Positions 16,290 through 22,367 of a stretch of DNA of 24,188 bases are shown here, piece after piece. The notes beneath the pieces were generated by a model. It saw only the letters and a program-made list of their open reading frames with translations, ran no database searches and was not told the origin of the DNA. How positions within the stretch are numbered: the stretch's first letter is position 1; every line of letters starts with the position of its first letter. Origin of the DNA: AC-32 sp038236705 (lineage in GTDB: Bacteria > Actinomycetota > Thermoleophilia > Gaiellales > Gaiellaceae); assembly GCA_038236705.1 (NCBI GenBank), contig JBBRZN010000032.1, forward strand, positions 1-24,188, written 5' to 3'. The translations under genes and the position numbers were made by a program.

Positions 16290-16961
16290 ATGCGCAAGGT
16301 ATTCGAGATCGGTGGAATCGTCGCAGCGGCAGTCCTCGTCGCGTTCGGCGTCGCAGCGATAGTCATGGGCGTCAACGGACGGAGCACAGTCCGCGACAGC
16401 CTCAAGCTCGAGCAGATCGTCGGGTCGTCCGACATGACGCCGGCCGCCATCAAGTCCGAGGCACAGAAGGCCGGCCTCCCGGCCACCGTGAAGCTGCCGA
16501 CGGTCGACGTCGCCGGCAAGAACATCACGACCGGCGCACGGGCCCGCGCGTTTGCGAGCTACATGCGGATCCACACGCTCGAGGCCACAGGCAACCTGAC
16601 CTTCGCGCAGATGGGCCGCTACGTCGCAAAGCCCGGGACGCTCGCGAAGTTCACGGACGGTCACGGCGCGACGAACATCGACAAGTACGCGCTCCTCGAC
16701 CCGAAGACGCAGCGCCCCGTGGACAACGGGCTCCGCAACCTCTGGGTCACCGAGACGGCACTGACGACGGCGCTCAACACGAGCTATATGGCAGAGCAGC
16801 TCTCGCTGTTCGGGATCGTCATGGGCGTCGCGCTCCTGCTGGCCGGGATCGGGTTCGCGATCCTCGCGATCGGCGGCGCGCTCCGCAACCCGGACACGGC
16901 CCTGAGCTTCCTCCACAGGTCGAAGAAGGCGAGCCGCGTCCAGACCCTCCCGACCGCGTAG
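16290..16961 (+). CDS. LigA-like two-helix membrane protein
   Basis: A 223-residue protein with membrane segments at about 8-29 (IGGIVAAAVLVAFGVAAIVM) and 168-192 (FGIVMGVALLLAGIGFAILA) around an extracytoplasmic loop. The loop contains SSDMTPAAIKSEAQKAGL, GARARAFASYMRIHTLEATG and NVGLRNLWVTE-like motifs (LRNLWVTETALTTALNTSYM). Many actinobacterial relatives carry the misleading name aromatic ring-opening dioxygenase LigA; nothing here supports an enzyme. GGAG lies 6 bases before ATG 16290. Two loose matches to the regulon element (TTCGGAAAACCGCA at 16143-16156 and CGAGGAATCCCCGCA at 16162-16176) lie upstream. A dead partial copy exists at 9121-9262. Confidence 0.85.
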   Translation: MRKVFEIGGIVAAAVLVAFGVAAIVMGVNGRSTVRDSLKLEQIVGSSDMTPAAIKSEAQKAGLPATVKLPTVDVAGKNITTGARARAFASYMRIHTLEATGNLTFAQMGRYVAKPGTLAKFTDGHGATNIDKYALLDPKTQRPVDNGLRNLWVTETALTTALNTSYMAEQLSLFGIVMGVALLLAGIGFAILAIGGALRNPDTALSFLHRSKKASRVQTLPTA

Positions 16962-16985
16962 CGCCACTCCTCCACCACCCACCAG

Positions 16986-17008
16986 CGAGCCGCCTTCTGG
17001 GCGGCTCG
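16986..17008. terminator. Hairpin terminator
   Basis: CGAGCCGCC pairs with GGCGGCTCG around TTCTG, 25 bases after the membrane-protein stop and 14 bases after the end of the convergent LuxR remnant. It has no strong T-tract, but it sits where a bidirectional terminator is expected. Confidence 0.65.
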
Positions 17009-17021
17009 CCGGCATTTGGGA

Positions 17022-17260
17022 TCACTGCTCAAGCACACCCTGCTCGAGCGCATAGCGGACAGCTCAGCCCGGCTCGAGAGTCGGAGCTTCTGCATGATGT
17101 GTGCGCGGTGAGTCTCGGCGGTTCGCACCGAGATAAAGAGCTGGGGCCGAGATCTCCTGATTCGTGTGACCGAGCGCAAGCAAGCGGAGCACCTCGCGCT
17201 CGCGGTCGGAGAGCGGGTCCTCCTCGGCGCGTCGCGCCCCGATGGGTCTCGGCTGTCACG
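17022..17260 (-). pseudogene. LuxR/NarL effector domain remnant
   Basis: The minus strand encodes EEDPLSDREREVLRLLALGH, then TNQEIS. After one extra base in the GGGG run at 17143-17146 it continues LFISVRTAETHRAHIMQKLR, LSSRAEL and, after a further lost base near 17059, RYALEQGVLEQ with TGA at 17022. This is nearly the DNA-binding domain of the regulator at 7128-7780. There is no receiver domain, and an in-frame TGA lies just upstream. It is a dead partial duplicate of that regulator or a close relative. Confidence 0.8.
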
Positions 17261-17281
17261 AGCCTGGCCGCTCCGGAACGC

Positions 17282-17296
17282 TGCGGGAAACCCACG
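17282..17296 (+). promoter_or_regulatory. Near-match to the regulon palindrome upstream of the second usp
   Basis: TGCGGGAAACCCACG has a perfect left arm and centre and 3 of 5 bases of the right arm. It is centred 83 bases before the ATG at 17372. Confidence 0.4.
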
Positions 17297-17371
17297 TCCC
17301 GCGTCCGGTCCGCCCCCGATGCCGTCGCCGACCGTCAAGCACAGAGTTGAGTGGACCGAAAGGAGTACGTC

Positions 17372-17842
17372 ATGTTCAAGACAGTTCTCTGGGCAACGGA
17401 CGGGTCCGAGACAGCAGCCCGGGCGCTCCCGTACGCGCTCGGCCTTGCTGAGCCGGACAAGGCGAAGCTCGTCGTCGCCCACGCGCGCGAGATCTTCGTG
17501 GGCCGCGGCGGCGGGTATCCGATCCTCGCCGACGAGAGCGAGTTGCGCGAGCAGATCGGCCGCCAGGTCGAGGACCTGCGGAGCGGCGGGCTCGACGCGT
17601 CTTTCATCGTTCGCACGTGCACCGCCGGCCACGCCGCGCGCACGATCGCGGAGATCGCCGAGGAGGTCGGAGCAGACCTGATCGTCGTCGGCACGCACGG
17701 CTACGGACGTGTCGCCGGCCTGCTCCTCGGCAGCGTCACGCAGGGCCTGCTGCACGCGGGCGTCTGCCCCGTGCTCGCAATCCCGACGGGCGCGCCCGCC
17801 GAGGCGGCAGAGCACGAGCTCGAGACCAGCACGACGCAGTAA
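17372..17842 (+). CDS. Universal stress protein (UspA family)
   Basis: A 156-residue single-domain UspA protein starting FKTVLWATDGSETAARAL. ATG 17372 follows AAAGGAG with a 6-base spacer and is preferred over an upstream ATG at 17351. The ATP-binding signature is complete (GTHGYGRVAGLLLGS). It differs clearly from the Usp at 4702-5163, so it is not a recent duplicate. A near-match to the regulon palindrome precedes it, and a perfect one begins four bases after its stop, serving the next gene. Expected role: nucleotide-binding stress survival protein in the cytoplasm. Confidence 0.94.
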   Translation: MFKTVLWATDGSETAARALPYALGLAEPDKAKLVVAHAREIFVGRGGGYPILADESELREQIGRQVEDLRSGGLDASFIVRTCTAGHAARTIAEIAEEVGADLIVVGTHGYGRVAGLLLGSVTQGLLHAGVCPVLAIPTGAPAEAAEHELETSTTQ

Positions 17843-17845
17843 GCC

Positions 17846-17860
17846 TGCGGGAAAGCCGCA
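17846..17860 (+). promoter_or_regulatory. Regulon palindrome upstream of the alcohol dehydrogenase
   Basis: TGCGGGAAAGCCGCA with flanking C/G matches the 15766 copy over 17 bases. Its centre is 88 bases before the ATG at 17941. A partial second copy, TGCGGCCCTTCCCGCG, follows at 17887-17902. Confidence 0.7.
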
Positions 17861-17940
17861 GCACGGTTCCGTACTGGCGCCGATGCTGCGGCCCTTCCCG
17901 CGAGCGAGTCTCAAAAGACAAGCAAACAAGGAGGCTCGCG

Positions 17941-19038
17941 ATGAAGGCGCTCGTCTATCACGGTCCCGGGCAGCGTTCCTGGGACGAGGTTCCGGATCCG
18001 GCGATCGAGGTGCCCACGGACGTCATCGTGCGCATCGACTCCTCGACGATCTGCGGCACCGACCTGCACATTCTGAAGGGCGACGTACCGGAGGTTCGGC
18101 CGGGGACGATTCTCGGGCACGAGGCCGTCGCCACGATCGTCGAGAAGGGCAGCGGCGTGACGACTCTGGAGGTCGGAGACCGCGTCCTCGTCTCGTGCAT
18201 CACCTCGTGCGGCCGCTGCAGGTTCTGCAAGGAGCGGCGCTACGGCCTCTGCAGCGGAGGAGGAGGTTGGATCTTCGGACACCTGATCGACGGTCTCCAG
18301 GCCGAGTACGCACGCGTGCCGTTCGCCGACACGTCGGTCTACAAGATTCCGTCCGAGCTCGGCTACGAAGAGGTTCTCTTCCTCGCCGACATCATTCCCA
18401 CGGCGTACGAGGTCGGCGTCCTCAACGGCCGCGTCGAGCCGGGCGACACCGTCGCGATCGTCGGCGCGGGCCCGATCGGGCTCGCGGCAGTGCTGACTGC
18501 CAGCCTCTTCACACCCTCACACATCGTCGCGATCGATATCGACGACGCCCGTCTCGAGCGGGCGCGCGAGCTCGGAGCCGACATGACGATCAACAACGGC
18601 AGCGGCGCAGCGCTCGCCGCTGTCATGCAGCTGACGGGCGGCCTCGGCGCGGATGTCGCGATCGAAGCAGTCGGCGTTCCCGAGACCTTCGAGCTTTGCA
18701 CCGAGCTCGTCCGCCCAGGTGGGCGGGTCGCGAACGTCGGCGTGCACGGGCACTCGGCCACGCTGCACCTCGAGACACTCTGGATCCGCGACCTGACAAT
18801 CACGATGGGGCTCGTGGACACGTTCACCACGCCACGCCTGCTCGAACTTGTCGCGGAAGGGAAGCTGAACACGTTGCCGTTCGCGACGCACCACCTCCCG
18901 CTCGGCGAGACGATGAGCGCCTACGACACGTTCGCCGACGCGGCGAAAACGCACGCGCTGAAGGTCGTGCTGGCGGCCGAGCCCGTCGCCGGAAAGACGG
19001 CGTCGGCGCGCGAGGAGGCCCTTGCCGGCGCCGCCTAG
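17941..19038 (+). CDS. Zinc-dependent alcohol dehydrogenase (MDR family)
   Basis: A 365-residue medium-chain dehydrogenase. Catalytic zinc ligands are C38 (ICGTDLH) and H60/E61 (LGHEAVA). The structural zinc Cys set is C90, C93, C96 and C104 with canonical 3-3-8 spacing. The NAD(P)-binding Rossmann motif reads VAIVGAGPIGLAAV, with D in AIDIDDARLERA favouring NAD. It probably oxidises a secondary alcohol or reduces an aldehyde/ketone in the cytoplasm; the substrate is unknown. The start at 17941 follows AAGGAGG. The C-terminal 20 residues (Ala/Glu-rich) extend a little beyond the usual domain. The upstream palindrome and the neighbouring usp suggest a role in fermentation or redox balance under low oxygen. 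Confidence 0.95.
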   Translation: MKALVYHGPGQRSWDEVPDPAIEVPTDVIVRIDSSTICGTDLHILKGDVPEVRPGTILGHEAVATIVEKGSGVTTLEVGDRVLVSCITSCGRCRFCKERRYGLCSGGGGWIFGHLIDGLQAEYARVPFADTSVYKIPSELGYEEVLFLADIIPTAYEVGVLNGRVEPGDTVAIVGAGPIGLAAVLTASLFTPSHIVAIDIDDARLERARELGADMTINNGSGAALAAVMQLTGGLGADVAIEAVGVPETFELCTELVRPGGRVANVGVHGHSATLHLETLWIRDLTITMGLVDTFTTPRLLELVAEGKLNTLPFATHHLPLGETMSAYDTFADAAKTHALKVVLAAEPVAGKTASAREEALAGAA

Positions 19039-19057
19039 CACGGCGGCGGCCGTCGCG

Positions 19058-19204
19058 GTGGACGTGATCCTCCGCGACGGCTCGACGCTGCCGCCGCCGC
19101 CTTGTGGCGACGCCCCTTGGGCCGGACGGCGTAGGCGTCTAAGCGCAGCGCTACTCGAGCGGTCGCTCCTGTTCCGCGACGGCCACGCGCCAATGACGTG
19201 CTGA
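19058..19204 (+). pseudogene. N-terminal remnant of a second GNAT/acyl-CoA synthetase
   Basis: VDVILRDGSTLPPPPCGDA followed by a degraded LLERSLLFR and GHAP reproduces the start of the synthetase at 9361 (VDVILRDGATLRLRPPARGD, then SAESMHLRFHGA). Everything downstream is lost, and the frame ends TGA at 19202. It lies 19 bases after the alcohol dehydrogenase stop, so a second copy of the synthetase may once have followed the dehydrogenase. Confidence 0.6.
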
Positions 19205-19220
19205 ACCCGCCGTCCTCGGC

Positions 19221-19258
19221 GGCAGCGGCGACAAGATTGAACCTGCGACCTCCGGGTT
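19221..19258 (-). tRNA. 3' fragment of an initiator-tRNA-like sequence (not functional)
   Basis: On the minus strand, 19258-19237 is a 22-base match to the anticodon-stem, variable-loop and T-arm part of bacterial initiator tRNA-Met (core GGAGGTCGCAGGTTCAA). Beyond it, TCTTGTCGCCGCTGCC is a degenerate acceptor end. The T-stem no longer pairs and the 5' half is absent, so it is no working tRNA. Tails of tRNA genes are common integration sites, so this may be an old attachment site or a recombination scar. Confidence 0.55.
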
Positions 19259-19261
19259 TCG

Positions 19262-19521
19262 CTCAGCGGCGTGGATGGCAGCCGTTGCTTTGGTCAAGCG
19301 ATGGGCGCGACTGGCGGAGGCGAGCGAGCGCGGCCTCAATAACAAGGAAAGTGGCCCATCGCCTTCGGGGTGGCGACGTAATTCTGCTCCATGACGCCGA
19401 CTACTACAGCGCAGAGGGCTCGTGGCGCAGGACGGTCGCTGCGCTTCCCGGCGTCCTCGCGGCCGTTGAGGAGAAGGGTTGCGGCCATCTCTCTACCCCC
19501 ACTAGCCCGTGCGACGAGTGA
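19262..19521 (+). pseudogene. C-terminal tail of a polysaccharide deacetylase
   Basis: The frame encodes GWQPLLWSSDGRDWRRRAS, RGGDVILLHDADYYSAEGSW and RRTVAALPGVLAAVEEKG, ending TGA at 19519. These are the last motifs of NodB-type deacetylases (GRDW; GDVILLHD; SWRRTVAALP). The metal-binding N-terminal two thirds are missing, and homology starts just where the tRNA-like fragment ends. Not expected to be active. Confidence 0.65.
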
Positions 19522-19567
19522 GCTCCCCGAGCAGAGCCCGGGCGACGCTCTACCCTAGAGTCGTGGA

Positions 19568-20038
19568 ATGAAGCGGCACCCCGCCCTGATCCCGCTCTCG
19601 CGCGATCATCACAATGGACTCGTGCAGGCGTCGCGGCTGCGCCGTGCTGCCGCGGCCGGAGATGCTTCTGCTCGGCTCGCCGCGGCCAGGGAATTCGTGG
19701 AGTTCTTCGGGAACGAAGAGCGTGTCCACCTGCGCGATGAGGAAGAAGAGCTCTTCCCGCTTTTCCTCAGGCACGTCCGGTCGCAGCCTGCTCCCCTCCG
19801 CCAGGCACGCGTCCAACACGTGCAGCTCGAGGGGTTCGCCCGCAAACTCGGCATCGCCGTGGCGGCCGGCATCGTCGATCGAGAGACGCTGGCCGCGGCG
19901 GGAGAACTGCTTGACGCACACATCCGGCTTGAGGAACGACAGCTCTTCCCGCTGATCGAGCAACTCGTGCCAGACGACGAGCTGCGGAGGCTCGCGCTCG
20001 CCAGCAGAGACGTGACCTGCGCCGTTCGGCGCCCGTAA
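19568..20038 (+). CDS. Hemerythrin HHE-domain protein
   Basis: A 156-residue four-helix hemerythrin-like protein. Candidate diiron ligands lie in SRDHHNGL (H14/H15), ERVHLRDEEEELFPLF (H54 and the following Glu), QHVQLEG (H84) and DAHIRLEERQLFPLIE (H118, E122). Such proteins bind O2, NO or iron in the cytoplasm. ATG 19568 has only a weak ribosome site. The gene stands alone after the graveyard region. Its likely O2/NO binding fits the theme of a heme-GAF sensor and nitrite reductase, but no regulon palindrome precedes it. Confidence 0.88.
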   Translation: MKRHPALIPLSRDHHNGLVQASRLRRAAAAGDASARLAAAREFVEFFGNEERVHLRDEEEELFPLFLRHVRSQPAPLRQARVQHVQLEGFARKLGIAVAAGIVDRETLAAAGELLDAHIRLEERQLFPLIEQLVPDDELRRLALASRDVTCAVRRP

Positions 20039-20512
20039 AAGGGTGTCAAAACACCGATTCGAGTTTCGAGCGGCGAGTTTGCCAACCTTCGCGCCTTCGC
20101 AGCCAGACTCGGTCCGGTTCGCGCCCGCTCTGTCCATTCGGTCGCATTCACCCCTTAGTCGACGCGCGTGCGCGAATAGCAGAACTCGAGCTGTTCGCAT
20201 CACTCGACTCTCCGTAGTTGAGCGTCCGGGGAGCGCATCTTTCGCGAACGTTTACCTATCGTCACACGCCGCGCACACCGCCTAGCTCTGCTGCCTACAC
20301 ACCTGCGAGACGGCTAACGGCGTCCGGGCCTCCGGCGAGCCTTGGGGTTGTCGACGCCCCTGCTCGCAAAGGAGCCCCGGAGTCGCAACCGGCGGCAAGA
20401 GTTGGTCCCTCTGCCGCTCGGGTGAAGTCTGGTACGACAGTACGTACCCCCTTTTGCAGTAGGAAACACCTGCGACATCGCCGGGGACGCGGCGCTGAGA
20501 TTCGTCGGAGCG
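20039..20512. other. Intergenic stretch with two inverted repeats
   Basis: I see no supportable gene in these 474 bases. GGTGT-CAAA-ACACC at 20042-20055, followed on the minus strand by CTTTT, could be a weak terminator. GGTACG-ACAGTA-CGTACC at 20431-20448, followed by CCCTTTT on the plus strand, is a second terminator-like hairpin. The base composition is less GC-biased than in the flanking genes. Confidence 0.4.
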
Positions 20513-21097
20513 CTAGTTCACTGGACGGTCATCTCGGTGGGCACCGAACAGGTCGAGGTAGTTCTTCATGCCGACCTCCGCCCTGCCTTCACCGAAGACG
20601 GCTTTGGTGAAGTTCATGCCGTAGAGCGAGAACAGCATCCGCTCGTCTTGACCGGGCGGCACCACCTCAGCGGGCCTTCCAAGAGCAGTCCACCCTTCGG
20701 GCACCACACGACCCGCTGGCAGCTCGGAGTTGATGTGCACAACCGCGTTTGCGCGCACGATCGCGCGCTCTCCTATATGCGCGGCGGGGAAGATCGAAGC
20801 GCCAGCGGCGACGAAAGCGTCGTGGTCGATCTGCGCGCCGTTCACGTTCGCTCCCGGCCCGATCATCACGTCACTACCGATCGAAACGGGACGCCCCGGC
20901 CATGCGCGGACGATGGCATTCTCCATGATCACCGTGCGCGGCCCGATCCGTACGGGCGCGTCTTCGGCGACGAGCACAGCGCCGAACATGATCCTGCAGT
21001 CCTCGCCGATCTCGACGTCACCGCAGACGACTGCCGTCGGCGCGACATACGCGGACTCGGCGATGCTGGGTGCGATTCCGCGGTGCTCGATCAACAT
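20513..21097 (-). CDS. Left-handed beta-helix protein, gamma-carbonic-anhydrase-like but without zinc ligands
   Basis: A 194-residue hexapeptide-repeat protein (VVCGDVEIGEDC, VRIGPRTVI, VSIGSDVMIGPG) with the overall layout of gamma carbonic anhydrases. The three zinc histidines seem lost: the usual VVHG region reads IVRA, and the usual VGHxxxLHG reads IGPGANVNG. It is therefore probably a non-catalytic or acyltransferase-like member. ATG 21097 follows AAGGGGG. The C-terminal 40 residues (MLFSLYGMNFTKAVFGEG, YLDLFGAHRDD) form a helical tail. It is last in the minus-strand sulfur cluster, 71 bases after a rhodanese stub; its job there is unknown. Confidence 0.82.
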   Translation of the reverse strand: MLIEHRGIAPSIAESAYVAPTAVVCGDVEIGEDCRIMFGAVLVAEDAPVRIGPRTVIMENAIVRAWPGRPVSIGSDVMIGPGANVNGAQIDHDAFVAAGASIFPAAHIGERAIVRANAVVHINSELPAGRVVPEGWTALGRPAEVVPPGQDERMLFSLYGMNFTKAVFGEGRAEVGMKNYLDLFGAHRDDRPVN

Positions 21098-21168
21098 GAG
21101 AGAGCCCCCCTTCGTTCCATTGGTGTTCCTCCTCCGACGGTCGGGTTCTCCTCAAACTTCGTCACCGT

Positions 21169-21264
21169 TCAGGTTGCCTCGATCTCGCTGCGCAGGTCGA
21201 GCAATCGCGCCTCGCCACGCTCAAGGGCCTGCCAGATCTCGCGCGGATCGATCGAACGGCTCAC
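21169..21264 (-). pseudogene. N-terminal rhodanese stub
   Basis: GTG 21264 overlaps the permease stop (GTGA). It encodes 31 residues (SRSIDPREIWQALERGEA, RLLDLRSEIE) typical of the first beta-alpha-beta of a rhodanese domain, then TGA at 21169. The active-site loop is absent. Overlap coupling suggests the full gene was once the next member of the operon and lost its 3' end. Confidence 0.55.
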
Positions 21265-22028
21265 GCGAGCGCTACGACGTTCTTGGTGATCAGGAAGAGA
21301 GCGACGCCGACGACCAGCACGGCGAACACCTGGGTCAACCGTGCGCTCGAGAGTCGGCTGCCGAGCCGCGAGCCAGCAATCTCTCCGGCGATCGCTGCCG
21401 CGGTAAACGCAACGACAACGGCCCAGTCGACACGGCCGGTTGCAAGGTGCGCGACGAGCGCGGAGGCACTTGTCAGCGCGATCACGAGAAGCGAGGTGCC
21501 GATGGCAACCATCATCGGCAAGCCAAGCAAGAGGACGAGCGCAGGGACGATCACGAAGCCCCCGCCGACACCGAAGAAGCCGGTGAGAACGCCAGTGCCG
21601 ATTCCGGCGGGGATGACGCGGAGGGCAAGCGTTCGGCCGCGCGCTTCCACCTCGTCGCCGCGCCCTTCTCCGCGGCCGCGAATGAGCGCATAGGCGGCAG
21701 CGAGCATCACGACCGCGAATGCGATCAGGATCGAGCTTCCGCTCGCGACTCGGTTCAGCGCCGTTCCCGCAAGCGCGCCGACGGCACCCGCGGCGCCGAA
21801 GGCAAGGGCGAGACGAACGCGGACGCCGCCGCTGCGGACGTGGTCGACGGCGCCGACGAGCGCGGTGATTCCAACGATCGCGAGCGACGCCGTCGTCGCC
21901 TCCTTCACCGGCTCTCCGAGCACATAGACGAGCACCGGAACAGCGAGGATCGAACCGCCGCCGCCGACGAGACCGAGCGAGACCCCGATCGCAAGGCCGA
22001 ACGGCAGCGCGAGTAGCGCGTTGTGCAT
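21261..22028 (-). CDS. TauE/SafE (TSUP) family permease
   Basis: A 255-residue integral membrane protein with about eight hydrophobic segments in two related halves. Each half starts with a glycine motif: GLVGGGGSILAVPVLVYVLG near the N-terminus and GFFGVGGGFVIVPALVLLLG at about residue 140. TSUP proteins move sulfite, thiosulfate, sulfoacetate or related anions. The start ATG 22028 directly follows the rhodanese stop (TAG then ATG), and its stop overlaps the next start, so it is firmly within the sulfur operon. With persulfide-handling enzymes upstream, export of sulfite or thiosulfate is the likeliest role; this is inference. Confidence 0.92.
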   Translation of the reverse strand: MHNALLALPFGLAIGVSLGLVGGGGSILAVPVLVYVLGEPVKEATTASLAIVGITALVGAVDHVRSGGVRVRLALAFGAAGAVGALAGTALNRVASGSSILIAFAVVMLAAAYALIRGRGEGRGDEVEARGRTLALRVIPAGIGTGVLTGFFGVGGGFVIVPALVLLLGLPMMVAIGTSLLVIALTSASALVAHLATGRVDWAVVVAFTAAAIAGEIAGSRLGSRLSSARLTQVFAVLVVGVALFLITKNVVALA

Positions 22029-22367
22029 CTAGGCGACGACACCGTCGTCCGGCGCCATCGGCAGCCCGCTCTTCTTCCACCCTTTCGTGCCGCCTTCGAG
22101 ATTCTCAACACGGAGCCCGGCTCGGCGTAACGATTCCGTTGCGAGCGCGCTGCGGTTGCCGCTGCGACAGACGGCGATCAGTTGAGTGTCGCGCGGCAGC
22201 TGATTGTGGCGCTGCGCGATCTCGCCGAGCGGCAAGTGGATGGCGCCCGGAATATGGCCGGCATCCCACTCCGCCTGCTCGCGCACATCGACAACGACCG
22301 CGCCTTCCTCGATGAGCGCTGAGGCACGGCCCGCGTGGACGCCTTTCTTGCGACCGAACAGTCCCAT
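22029..22367 (-). CDS. Single-domain rhodanese
   Basis: A 112-residue sulfurtransferase with VVVDVREQAEWDAGHIPGAI and the active-site loop VCRSGNRS (C67), followed by LEGGTKGWKKSGLP. It can carry a persulfide on the cysteine. ATG 22367 is preferred, as GGAG lies 7 bases upstream; an in-frame GTG at 22370 is also possible. Either start overlaps the stop of the upstream fusion gene. The basic N-terminus (MGLFGRKKG) is not a signal peptide, so the protein is cytoplasmic. It is an operon member with the beta-lactamase-fold fusion and the permease. Confidence 0.93.
   Translation of the reverse strand: MGLFGRKKGVHAGRASALIEEGAVVVDVREQAEWDAGHIPGAIHLPLGEIAQRHNQLPRDTQLIAVCRSGNRSALATESLRRAGLRVENLEGGTKGWKKSGLPMAPDDGVVA

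Noticed and set aside
16290..16961. Aromatic ring-opening dioxygenase (LigA) function
   Set aside because: The name circulates for this membrane-protein family, but there are no dioxygenase motifs and two membrane helices bracket the protein.
16784..17929. A 381-codon minus-strand frame containing the LuxR motif
   Set aside because: Only the short segment with ISVRTAETHRAHIMQKLRL is real. The rest is antisense to the usp and the membrane protein.
20513..21097. Functional carbonic anhydrase annotation
   Set aside because: The zinc-ligand histidines of the gamma class are replaced by R, P and N, so enzyme activity cannot be claimed.
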